NCBI GenBank assembly: GCA_031263685.1
Contig: JAISFI010000051.1
Location: 1 to 35,305 of the forward strand
Direction of reading: 5' to 3'
DNA from: Dysgonamonadaceae bacterium
GTDB lineage: Bacteria > Bacteroidota > Bacteroidia > Bacteroidales > Azobacteroidaceae
DNA length: 35,305 nt
In this document: positions 17,213-24,312 of the stretch, one piece after another
Layout: every line of letters begins with the position of its first letter
How positions within the stretch are numbered: the first letter of the stretch is position 1
Notes under the pieces: generated by a model
What the model was told of the DNA's origin: nothing
Databases searched by the model: none
The model's input: only the letters and a program-made list of their open reading frames with translations
Translations under genes and position numbers: made by a program

Positions 17213-17932
17213 TCAACCCACCGTTACGTGATAGCCAAGCGTTACGGCACGCGGATGTTTCAGCGAGCTGCCACCGCCCGTAAACTGTGTCACAATGCGC
17301 AGTTCGTAAGTTCCCGCCGACAGGTTTGCCGGGACGATGAACAGGATGCGCGAAGGATCGTTAATGGCGATGTACTGCGGTTCGAGCTTGACGTCTTCGG
17401 ATGTATCGACGTTGCGCAGATACAGTCCGCAGGATTCGTCCTTGCCCGTGATTTTGATGTATGCACCCTTCAGTTCGGCGTTGAATCCGAGAGTAAGCGA
17501 TCCGTCCGTCTTGCCTGTCGACAGGTCGGTAATGGTGAACAGTGCGATTGGGTCGGGATGTTCGCCCATGATTTCTACCGACGTCTCGGCAACGGCATTC
17601 CGCAGGTCGACTCCCTGCGAGATGGCCACGTGCAGGTGGTTGCGTTCCGGATTCCATGTTTTGTCGTAAAATACGCCTCTGACCATTGCTTTCATGTACA
17701 CGAGACCCGTGCTTACATTGTGTCCGCTCAGTACCAGGTCGATGCACTTGCGGTTGTAGCGCGTGATGACATCGAGTACCGTTTCCGTTTTCAGTTCCAT
17801 GCCTTCGGCTTTCAGTTCGTCGATAATGCCGTCGACATTTACGCTGCCGAAGCTTTCAATCATTGCGCTGAAGTCGTTTGCTTCAGGCGTGAGCCAGTTT
17901 TTCTTTAACCAGGCTTTTAATTTTCTAACCAT
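17213..17932 (-). CDS. HU-like DNA-binding domain plus DUF4469 Ig-like protein
   Basis: A 239-aa protein without signal peptide. The N-terminal 1-125 resembles the HU-type domain of Bacteroidetes DNA-binding-domain proteins (WLTPEANDFSAMI, SVNVDGIIDELKAEGMELK). The C-terminal 130-239 is an Ig-like DUF4469 domain (NDPSRILFIVPANLSAGTYELRI, LKHPRAV). Members are common in Bacteroidales as stand-alone or clustered genes, and their role is not established. The gene begins 12 bp after the CE7 stop, so it appears to be the last gene of the GH26-CE7 operon. That is odd company for a putative nucleoid-type protein, and the link may be accidental. Confidence 0.8.
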   Translation of the reverse strand: MVRKLKAWLKKNWLTPEANDFSAMIESFGSVNVDGIIDELKAEGMELKTETVLDVITRYNRKCIDLVLSGHNVSTGLVYMKAMVRGVFYDKTWNPERNHLHVAISQGVDLRNAVAETSVEIMGEHPDPIALFTITDLSTGKTDGSLTLGFNAELKGAYIKITGKDESCGLYLRNVDTSEDVKLEPQYIAINDPSRILFIVPANLSAGTYELRIVTQFTGGGSSLKHPRAVTLGYHVTVG

Positions 17933-17944
17933 AACTTTTGAGAT

Positions 17945-19234
17945 TTAATGAGTGATATAATTACATTGTTTTTTCAGCCATTCGGAAAAGGCTGCGTTTT
18001 CTTCCGGATACGTCCAGTGCCCTGTATTGAGATAGAGTTTCAACTCTTTCTCTGCCGGAATAACATTATAAGCGGCATGCATGGAGGTCGGCGGGCATAC
18101 AAGGTCGTTGAATCCCCAAGAATACAGGCCTTTGGCTTTGAGCCTGCGTGCGAAGTTTACCACGTCGAAACAGGCCAGCGTTTCCACTTCGCCCGCGTTC
18201 GGTTTTGCATCCTTGAAATAGTGCGGCCATCCGCCTGCGCGGTGGTTCAAGTAACCGGCGTAATCGCACAGCGCGGGATAGTTTGCGGCCAGGAAATCGA
18301 TGCGCGTATCCAGTGCGGCGGTGATGATGGAGAGTGCACCTCCCTGACTGCCGCCGGTTAAGCCGATGGTTTCGCCGTCAAATTCCGGCAGGGAATAGAT
18401 GAAGTCGACGGCGCGGACGCAGCCGGTGTATACTCTTTTGTAATAGTGCTTGTTGCGGTCGTTCAGGTTAAAGTGCGGGTAGCGGTTGAGCGCGCCCAGG
18501 CTCAGATTGACGTACAGTTCGGGGACTTGAGTGACCGAAATGCCGTGAATACCTATGTCCAGCGTGATGATGCTGTCCGAGAGCGCATAGCCGGAATAGG
18601 GACGGACGCCTGCGCCCGGCACGCGGAGCACGGCGGGGTATTTACCCGGTTTTTTAGGCGTCAGCAATATGCCGTATATGCGCGAGCCGGAGCGTTCGTT
18701 TTGGAAGCTGACTTCGTAACAGTTCATCGTGGAAGTGCATTTTTGCGGTAGCAGGAGGAACTTCGCATCCAGGGGCGTTTGTCGGGCGGTGGCGATGGAT
18801 GCTGTCCAGAAGGCATCGAAGTCTTTCGGGTCGGCGGTTGTAGGCCGGATGTTGTCTACGTCGTATCCGGCCGTTGCCATTTCTTCGTATTTAACGCCGT
18901 TGATTTCAGCAGAGACTTTGCAGCGCAGGAACCCGGGAGCGTTCATGGATGCTTTCAGGGTGAGTTCGCCGTTTTTGAGTATGACGCCTTTTTTGATTTC
19001 CGTTGGAAAACATTCCGGGCCGAGTTCGTAATCGACGGAAACGTCCTTCATCAGTACATTGTCTTTGATGACTTGTATTTTGAAGACGGCGGTTTCCTTC
19101 AGCCCGTACTTCCAGTCGGCGTGATCCGGGGAGACGAGGATATTCACAAGTTTTTGAGCAGGCTGCGCCTGGATGCTTACGCCTGTTGCCAGCAGGCAAA
19201 AAAGAGAACAGGCAAACAAGAATTTTCTTTTCAT
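17945..19234 (-). CDS. CE7 acetyl(xylan) esterase (AXE1 family)
   Basis: Alpha/beta-hydrolase of the AXE1/CE7 family that removes acetyl groups from plant polysaccharides or oligosaccharides. A signal peptide (MKRKFLFACSLF to VSIQAQ) predicts export. Residues of about 28-125 form an extra N-terminal Ig-like domain, and the AXE1 domain spans about 128-429. The catalytic triad is visible: Ser296 in GLTGGSQGGA, Asp377 in GFNDLVCPP, His406 in NTGHW. I start at base 19234, since the longer frame (19276) would overlap the GH26 stop and add 14 residues before a normal signal. It sits 28 bp after GH26. In a mannan locus it probably deacetylates mannan, complementing the SASA enzyme; acetyl-xylan remains possible. 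Confidence 0.92.
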   Translation of the reverse strand: MKRKFLFACSLFCLLATGVSIQAQPAQKLVNILVSPDHADWKYGLKETAVFKIQVIKDNVLMKDVSVDYELGPECFPTEIKKGVILKNGELTLKASMNAPGFLRCKVSAEINGVKYEEMATAGYDVDNIRPTTADPKDFDAFWTASIATARQTPLDAKFLLLPQKCTSTMNCYEVSFQNERSGSRIYGILLTPKKPGKYPAVLRVPGAGVRPYSGYALSDSIITLDIGIHGISVTQVPELYVNLSLGALNRYPHFNLNDRNKHYYKRVYTGCVRAVDFIYSLPEFDGETIGLTGGSQGGALSIITAALDTRIDFLAANYPALCDYAGYLNHRAGGWPHYFKDAKPNAGEVETLACFDVVNFARRLKAKGLYSWGFNDLVCPPTSMHAAYNVIPAEKELKLYLNTGHWTYPEENAAFSEWLKKQCNYITH

Positions 19235-19262
19235 ACGATTGAATTTGTTATAGTTTACGAAT

Positions 19263-20390
19263 TTACAGTTTAACATCTTGATTCATCAAAATAAGTGGAG
19301 TTTCTACAAATGCCTTGAAGTCGGCTTCCGCCGGATGTCCCGGATAAGGCAGATAATAATGGTTGGGCTTGTCCGGCTCCCAGGCGTTGCGCCAGAATAG
19401 CACCCATGCCGGGCGGTATTGTTGCAGGATGGGATATAATATTCCGGTAAAATACGTAGCGTCCCATACCGATTCTTCGCCGGTTTCGCCGACGATGGGC
19501 AGCTTTCCCGATTTTTCCGCATAAGCGGTTACAATCCGGAGGTTTCGTTCAAAATCTGTTTTGTATTGCGCAACATCTTCGGGCGTCTGGCCTTTTAGAT
19601 AATGGTCGAAGCCCAGTACATCTACGTATTCGTCGCCCGGATAGCGTTCCAGGTAGTGTTCCTCGCTTTGTGCGTTTGAGGATGAATAGGCGTAGAGGAG
19701 GTTGTGCACGTTTTTTGCTGTGCGCAGATAAGTCTGGGTCATTATCCACAGTTGTTTGTATTCGTCGGGGGTGCATTGGGCGCTACCCCACCAGAACCAG
19801 TCGCCGGTATGTTCGTGATACATGCGGAAGATGACGGGGATGGGCATTCCGCAATCGTCTTTCAGGCAGAGGAAGAAGTCGGCCAGCCGGTCGAGCCACA
19901 GCAGGTAGTGCGCGTGATTGCTGCCGCCGACCAGTATGGAGCGCACGACGGTATCTTGGGCGCAGTCCCAGGAAGAGCCGCCGGTGGCAGGGTTATCTCC
20001 GTGCCAACTGAAAGTAACAATGCCTCCGCGTGCAGATGCTTCACGTACATACTCTTTCATGTTGTTGAAATTGACCGAATCCAGGTTATGTGTTGCGCCG
20101 AGTTCGATGTGCCCCAGTTCCAGGCCGGTGACGGCGGGGTAGTCGCCGGTCATATCTTTTACGTCCGATTTGCCGTCGATGCCGAACCAGCCATGTCCAT
20201 AGGCGGGATCGTCCTGATGCCCGAGCAGGATGCCGGTTTCGGACAGGAGGAAGAGGCGGTTGTATAATTCGGCGATGTTGGACGTAGCCTCTTTATCTAT
20301 GGGCGTTTTCGACAGTGTATTATTTGTCTGGCTGCATGAGCAGGCCAGGCAAAGGATGATTAGGGACATTGTATTTCGCATATTGTTCAT
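19263..20390 (-). CDS. Second GH26 beta-mannanase, lipoprotein
   Basis: Family 26 glycoside hydrolase of 375 aa with a lipoprotein-type signal (IILCLACSCSQ). The barrel begins with LLSETGILLGHQDDPAYGHGW. The acid/base is Glu193 in FRMYHEHTGDWFWWG and the nucleophile is Glu302 in PIVGETGEES. Unlike the first GH26 (5310-6674), it has no Ig-like domain, and the sequences differ widely outside the active site. The GHQDD(P)..YGHGW type resembles mannanases described as releasing short products, which I infer only weakly. It is the first gene of a three-gene operon, GH26-CE7-DUF4469, divergent from an AraC gene. Two GH26 enzymes plus one GH5 suggest division between surface and periplasmic cleavage. 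Confidence 0.93.
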   Translation of the reverse strand: MNNMRNTMSLIILCLACSCSQTNNTLSKTPIDKEATSNIAELYNRLFLLSETGILLGHQDDPAYGHGWFGIDGKSDVKDMTGDYPAVTGLELGHIELGATHNLDSVNFNNMKEYVREASARGGIVTFSWHGDNPATGGSSWDCAQDTVVRSILVGGSNHAHYLLWLDRLADFFLCLKDDCGMPIPVIFRMYHEHTGDWFWWGSAQCTPDEYKQLWIMTQTYLRTAKNVHNLLYAYSSSNAQSEEHYLERYPGDEYVDVLGFDHYLKGQTPEDVAQYKTDFERNLRIVTAYAEKSGKLPIVGETGEESVWDATYFTGILYPILQQYRPAWVLFWRNAWEPDKPNHYYLPYPGHPAEADFKAFVETPLILMNQDVKL

Positions 20391-20422
20391 TGATCTGTTA
20401 TCTTAAAGTTTTTTTGATGTCA

Positions 20423-20430
20423 CAAAGATA
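20423..20430 (-). promoter_or_regulatory. -7 promoter element of the GH26-CE7 operon
   Basis: TATCTTTG on the minus strand is a perfect TAnnTTTG match, 32 bp before the GH26 ATG. No -33 TTG lies at the expected spacing, as at the susC promoter. Confidence 0.6.
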
Positions 20431-20445
20431 GAGTGTAGAAGATAA

Positions 20446-20479
20446 GAAAACTAATATTATTATGCGGAAAACTAATATT
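20446..20479. promoter_or_regulatory. Putative AraC operator: identical 13-bp direct repeat, 21-bp period
   Basis: GAAAACTAATATT occurs at 20446-20458 and again, without mismatch, at 20467-20479. The 21-bp period places both on one face of the helix. The pair ends 15 bp from the GH26 -7 element and lies in the divergent region shared with the second araC gene, so it may serve both. Confidence 0.55.
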
Positions 20480-20584
20480 TTAATGAATTAATTGGATGTG
20501 GCAGAAAACAGGATGTATTATATTGCTAAATAATTATATCTTAGATAATTGATTATGACATATCAGAATGTCAGAAATAAATAT

Positions 20585-20592
20585 TATTTTTG
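20585..20592 (+). promoter_or_regulatory. -7 promoter element of the second araC gene
   Basis: TATTTTTG fits TAnnTTTG and lies 44 bp before the ATG at 20637. It lies downstream of the alternative in-frame ATG at 20568, which therefore is unlikely to be the start. Confidence 0.5.
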
Positions 20593-20636
20593 TCGGGCAA
20601 TATTGTAATCCAATTACGAATAATTATAATACAATA

Positions 20637-21521
20637 ATGAATACACAAAACATTTTAAGAGAAATCACTCCCCTGTCGGAAAAAGACTGTTTTTACGTGG
20701 TAGAACGTTTCAAGTCCGAGTTCATTTTCCCTGTACATACTCATCCGGAGTATGAATTGAATTTTATCGAAAAGGCAAAAGGCGCTCAACGTATTGTAGG
20801 TGATTCTATTGAAGAAATCGACAATTTGGAATTAGTGCTTATTACCAGTGAAAATCTGGAACACGTCTGGGTAAATCACAATCATAAGTTAACTATGATC
20901 AGGGAAATAACCATACAATTCCACCCTTCGCTTTTCGATAGAAATTTGATACATAAAAATCAGTTTAAAAGTATCAAGGAAATGTTTGATAAAGCAAAGA
21001 AAGGTCTTCTTTTTTCACGTCGAACAATTGAAAAGGTGGAACCGCTGCTGTCATCGTTAATCTTTGAAAAAAACGGCTTTTATTCTCTCCTTAAATTAAT
21101 GTCTATTTTGTATGAATTATCCCAGAGCGACGATTCACGTATTTTGGCAAGCTCTTCGTTTGTAGGAAAAGAGGTTACTTTTGACAGTCGCCGTGTAAAA
21201 ATAATACACGAATACATTGAACAGCACTACCGGGAGAAAATCAAAATAAGCGATGTCGCTATGCTGGTCTATATGACGGAAGGAACATTCAGCCATTTTA
21301 TCAAACGCCGTACAGGCAAGAGTTTTACGGATTATGTGCTGGATGTTCGGCTGGGATATGCCATCCGCTTACTGGTTGATTCAACACATTCTATCGCCGA
21401 GATTGCCGATTTGTGCGGCTTCAACAATCTGTCGAATTTTAACCGGATTTTCAAGAAAAAGAAGCTCCTTACGCCAAAAGATTTTCGTAATCAGTACAAA
21501 AAGACGAAGATGATTTTGTAA
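20637..21521 (+). CDS. AraC-family transcriptional regulator with cupin sensor domain (PUL regulator 2)
   Basis: A 294-aa paralogue of the regulator at 15087-15974. The start at 20637 (MNTQNILREITPLSEKDCFY) is chosen by alignment with that paralogue and by the -7 element just upstream; the frame is open from 20568. The N-terminal cupin-type sensor includes FPVHTHPEYELNF. The C-terminal AraC HTH pair includes REKIKISDVAMLVYM, FSHFIKRRTGKSFTDY, SIAEIADLCGFNNLSNFNR and KKKLLTPKDFR. It is divergent from the GH26-CE7 operon and most likely controls it through the repeat at 20446-20479. The last 66 bases of the gene are repeated at 22999-23070 beyond an insertion. The gene itself is intact. Confidence 0.93.
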   Translation: MNTQNILREITPLSEKDCFYVVERFKSEFIFPVHTHPEYELNFIEKAKGAQRIVGDSIEEIDNLELVLITSENLEHVWVNHNHKLTMIREITIQFHPSLFDRNLIHKNQFKSIKEMFDKAKKGLLFSRRTIEKVEPLLSSLIFEKNGFYSLLKLMSILYELSQSDDSRILASSSFVGKEVTFDSRRVKIIHEYIEQHYREKIKISDVAMLVYMTEGTFSHFIKRRTGKSFTDYVLDVRLGYAIRLLVDSTHSIAEIADLCGFNNLSNFNRIFKKKKLLTPKDFRNQYKKTKMIL

Positions 21522-21527
21522 TAGGGA
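21456..21527 (+). repeat. Left copy of a 72-bp direct repeat (araC 3' end)
   Basis: This copy covers the last 22 codons of the second araC gene and six bases beyond its stop. It matches 22999-23070 at 70 of 72 positions. The two differences (CGT/CGC, CAG/CAA) are synonymous in the araC frame. Confidence 0.95.
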
Positions 21528-21529
21528 TT

Positions 21530-21731
21530 CTAATGTAATAAAGGAGCTAAACGAATCGTTGTGCACACTAATCCAGTCGCCGTGTTCGTTGGGCGCGAGG
21601 CCGGTCATCAGTCCTTGTGCCTGCATATTGATTACAGAGCGGTACCGGGGCGCACCAAATCGAGTTTTTGTTCACGGCTGAGGTAGTCGTCCACAGGGTG
21701 GTAGTATATTTTTGCTTTTGTCAGAACTGTT
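21530..21731 (-). pseudogene. Fragment of a type ISP-like restriction-modification enzyme
   Basis: Directly after the DUF1016 stop the minus strand reads LTKAKIYYHPVDDYLSREQK, ending at a stop near 21640. A second frame then gives MTGLAPNEHGDWISVHND and FSSFI up to the repeat border. The pair KAKIYYHxxxDYLSREQK and PNxHGDWIxxxNDxF resembles, from memory, the methylase part of predicted helicase/type ISP restriction-modification proteins. The fragment lacks both ends and has a frame change, so it is dead. It suggests the cassette derives from a defence locus. No search was run. Confidence 0.55.
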
Positions 21732-22742
21732 TCATTTAAGCGTTTTAAAAACTACATTGCGAAGTTCTTCCAAATCGGGCAAATACATTTGATATTTCGA
21801 CACAAAAAGTTGGTTGCTGTTGCCATACATTGCGTACTGCACCATTATTTCGTCTTTTTCGCGGGCAAGGATAATGCCTATGGGAGGATTGTCGCCTTCG
21901 TTATTCTTGTCAATGGCAAAATATCCCAAATAAAGGTTCATTTGTCCGATGTCCTCTTGTTTTACTTTCCCTGTTTTCAGGTCGATAACTACATAACATC
22001 TCAATATGATATGGTAAAAAACCAGATCGGCATAATAATGCGTATTGTTTACCGTAAGGCGATACTGCCTGCCTACAAAAGCAAATCCTTTGCCGAGTTC
22101 GAGAAGAAAATGTTCGATGTTCTCAATCAAAGCGTCTTCAAGCGCCGATTCGGAAGGTTTTTGTTCGGGGATATTCAAAAAATCAAGTGTGTAAGTGTCT
22201 TTGATTATGTCTTCGGGCGCTTCAATGCGATTTCCGCTTCGTGCCAATGCCAGAATTTGCTCCTTATTTTTACCCAATGCCAACTGTATAAACAGCCCAC
22301 GTTCTTTTTGGTTTCGCAATTCGCGTACACTCCAGTTTTCACTGGCTGTTTCGGCAAGATAAAAATTGCGTTCAAGTTCGTTATCTATATTTATCAGTTC
22401 AATGATGTGCGACCAACTTAATTTTCCAGACAGTGTCTGGAAAATTGGGAAACGGATGTAAAACATCCTCATACTGAACAGGTTTGATTTTGAAAATCCC
22501 TTGCCGATCCGTGTCGTTAAATCTTTCGACAGGTTTATCAAAAGCGTATCTCCATAGTTCGCCCTCACTTTGCCATCCTGCTCAAATTCGACAATATATT
22601 TGCCTATATTCCAGTATGTTTCAACGAGTACGCTGTTAATAGCGGTTGCAACCTGTTTTTTAGAATTGCCCACAAGCAATGCTATCTGCTGAATCAGCGA
22701 GTCGTATTGCCTGTCTTTTGTATGTCTTAATGTTACTTCCAT
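21732..22742 (-). CDS. DUF1016 (YhcG-type) PD-(D/E)XK nuclease domain protein
   Basis: A 336-aa protein of the DUF1016/PDDEXK nuclease group, which often sits in restriction-modification and other defence clusters. The N-terminal domain (about 10-140) includes VLVETYWNIGKYIVEFEQ, SKDLTTRIGKGFSKSNL and RNFYLAETASENWSVRELRNQ-type segments. The C-terminal nuclease core has Asp239 (YYADLVFYH) and Asp254-Leu-Lys256 (VVIDLKTGK), followed by GQMNLYLGYF. I start at the ATG at 22742 rather than a TTG six codons earlier. A -7 element TAAATTTG lies 15 bp upstream. The gene is intact, though its restriction-like neighbour is a fragment. A function in defence is an inference from family context. Confidence 0.9.
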   Translation of the reverse strand: MEVTLRHTKDRQYDSLIQQIALLVGNSKKQVATAINSVLVETYWNIGKYIVEFEQDGKVRANYGDTLLINLSKDLTTRIGKGFSKSNLFSMRMFYIRFPIFQTLSGKLSWSHIIELINIDNELERNFYLAETASENWSVRELRNQKERGLFIQLALGKNKEQILALARSGNRIEAPEDIIKDTYTLDFLNIPEQKPSESALEDALIENIEHFLLELGKGFAFVGRQYRLTVNNTHYYADLVFYHIILRCYVVIDLKTGKVKQEDIGQMNLYLGYFAIDKNNEGDNPPIGIILAREKDEIMVQYAMYGNSNQLFVSKYQMYLPDLEELRNVVFKTLK

Positions 22743-22757
22743 ATTTCTTATTTTTTG

Positions 22758-22765
22758 CAAATTTA
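22758..22765 (-). promoter_or_regulatory. -7 promoter element of the DUF1016 gene
   Basis: TAAATTTG on the minus strand fits TAnnTTTG; a TTTG lies 15 bp upstream (22781-22784). The element leaves a very short leader, about 10 nt. Confidence 0.45.
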
Positions 22766-22998
22766 CTCTTTTTCTTTACCCAAATCGTTATCGCTATGAG
22801 TGTACGGCTACCACTGCCGAAAATTTTCCGCTTTCTTTTCGGCTTAGTTCGCCACTTGTACGCTGATTCCCTTGCTGTCGTTGTTCTCGTTCTGGCGGTC
22901 GGTTGTCCATAATAACGGTAATAGGCTTGTTTTTTTTAATAGTCCTGACAATTTTGGGCAAAGGTATTGCTTTTCTTGGATTTAGCAGTCAAAAGCAA
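22766..22998. other. Right part of the insertion, no confident gene
   Basis: The only open frame of note is a 38-codon minus-strand frame, 22794-22910, starting MDNRPPEREQRQQGNQRTSG. It is hydrophilic, Gln/Arg-rich and matches nothing I recognise. It may be the start of a gene lost from the cassette. The rest is A/T-rich and featureless. Confidence 0.4.
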
Positions 22999-23070
22999 AA
23001 AAAGAAGCTCCTTACGCCAAAAGATTTTCGCAATCAATACAAAAAGACGAAGATGATTTTGTAATAGGGA
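22999..23070 (+). repeat. Right copy of the 72-bp direct repeat (orphan araC 3' end)
   Basis: This copy encodes KKLLTPKDFRNQYKKTKMIL plus stop but has no gene in front of it. It matches 21456-21527 at 70 of 72 bases, and both differences are silent. Downstream, 23071-23221 holds no gene that I can see. Confidence 0.95.
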
Positions 23071-23221
23071 AGCGGTATGTGAACGACACGATTAAAAAAA
23101 CAAATATTTGGTTGGTAATCAGAAAGAAATTATCTTTGCGGACAAATTAGGTACACGACTACTCAATTTGTCCATATAAGATATACTTTTCCCTTAACTT
23201 GATAATACTTGGAGTAAGCCA

Positions 23222-24253
23222 TCAGCGAACAGCCGCCGATACCCTCGCAAACGCCGCCGCATCCATCCTCCCGAAATCCCGTTCCAAATACTTGAGATAG
23301 CCGGTGATGGCAACCATCGCCGCATTGTCCGTAGTATAGGCAAACGGCGGTATATGGATTTTCCAGCCATATTGACGGGCATGAGATACAAAAGCGTCCC
23401 GCAATCCGCTATTCGCGGAAACGCCACCGGCCAGCGCTATTTCCCGGATGTTCAAATCTTTTGCTGCCTTGCGGAGCTTATCCATCAAAATATCTATGAT
23501 GGTTGCTTGAAGGGAAGCGCACAAATCGACCTTATTATCTTCTACGAAAGACGGATTTTCGATCAGTCTGTCCCGCAACAGATACAAAAAAGAAGTCTTT
23601 AATCCGCTGAAACTGTAGTCATAACCGGGCACGTGGGGCTTGCTCAACTTGAATGTATTCGGGGTTCCCTGCCGGGCAAGTTTATCCACGACCGGCCCAC
23701 CGGGGTAAGGCAATCCCATGACTTTTGCACATTTGTCGAAAGCCTCGCCTGCCGCGTCATCGATGGTCTGTCCGATGATTTCCATATCATTGTAAGCTCT
23801 CACCAATACGATTTGAGAATTTCCGCCGGACACTAACAGGCATAAGAACGGATATTCCGGTCGACTGCTATCATCGTCTTCCTTCTCTCTGATAAAATGC
23901 GCCAAAACATGCGCCTGCAAATGATTTACATCGATCAACGGAATATCCAGCGCCGTAGCAAATCCTTTGGCAAACGAGACGCCCACCAGCAAAGAACCCA
24001 GCAAGCCCGGCCCGCGGGTATATGCAATTGCCGACAATTCTTCTTTTTTCACTTCCGCCCGATGCAAGGCTTCATGTACTACCGGAACAATATGTTGCTG
24101 GTGCGCCCGCGAAGCCAGTTCGGGAACTACCCCACCATAAGCCTCATGTACCGATTGCCCGGCAATCACGTTCGACAACACAACTCCGTTTCGGATGACT
24201 GCTGCCGAAGTGTCATCGCAGGAAGATTCTATTCCCAATATAATTGTGCTCAT
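23222..24253 (-). CDS. tsaD: tRNA N6-adenosine threonylcarbamoyltransferase TsaD
   Basis: Essential enzyme that, with TsaB and TsaE, transfers threonylcarbamoyl from TC-AMP to A37 of ANN-decoding tRNAs. The start MSTIILGIESSCDDTSAA fixes the ATG at 24253; the longer open frame has no homology. The metal site is HLQAH (His111, His115) with Asp309 in TTDNAAMVA. Other signatures are GGVVPELASRAH, GPGLLGSLLVG, LVSGGNSQ and GLPYPGGP. At 343 aa the length is normal. A ten-codon upstream frame ends at the start codon in an ATGA overlap (24250-24282). It is divergent from the tamB-like gene, a pairing I recall in other Bacteroidales. Confidence 0.97.
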   Translation of the reverse strand: MSTIILGIESSCDDTSAAVIRNGVVLSNVIAGQSVHEAYGGVVPELASRAHQQHIVPVVHEALHRAEVKKEELSAIAYTRGPGLLGSLLVGVSFAKGFATALDIPLIDVNHLQAHVLAHFIREKEDDDSSRPEYPFLCLLVSGGNSQIVLVRAYNDMEIIGQTIDDAAGEAFDKCAKVMGLPYPGGPVVDKLARQGTPNTFKLSKPHVPGYDYSFSGLKTSFLYLLRDRLIENPSFVEDNKVDLCASLQATIIDILMDKLRKAAKDLNIREIALAGGVSANSGLRDAFVSHARQYGWKIHIPPFAYTTDNAAMVAITGYLKYLERDFGRMDAAAFARVSAAVR

Positions 24254-24285
24254 AATAATTGTACTCGTAATAATGTACTCATAAA
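24243..24285 (-). repeat. 15-bp tandem repeat with a ten-codon upstream ORF at the tsaD start
   Basis: Three imperfect units of the type TAATTGTACTCGTAA cover the tsaD start. The outermost carries an ATG (24282) that opens a ten-codon frame, MSTLLRVQLL, whose TGA overlaps the tsaD ATG. The second unit has ACG instead of ATG. The peptide could couple translation to tsaD or be a by-product of start duplication. Confidence 0.6.
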
Positions 24286-24312
24286 TCTCAAAAATTGTAG
24301 AAACCCGGACAA

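Larger units (their letters stand above)
21528..22998. mobile_element. 1.47-kb insertion between direct repeats, carrying a DUF1016 gene
   Basis: The segment between the two 72-bp repeats holds a DUF1016 nuclease gene and a decayed restriction-modification fragment, both on the minus strand, in a neighbourhood otherwise devoted to mannan genes and housekeeping genes. The layout resembles an integrative cassette that enters a gene's 3' end and restores it. No integrase or transposase is present in it, so it would be a remnant or a product of homologous recombination. Treat the mobile label as inference; the repeats themselves are plain. Confidence 0.6.

Noticed and set aside
20568-20636. Longer start for the second araC gene
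   Set aside because: A -7 element lies inside this extension, and the paralogue at 15087-15974 aligns from the ATG at 20637.
22794-22910. 38-codon minus-strand frame as a real gene
   Set aside because: No recognisable family, low complexity and no conserved context; left as a note only.
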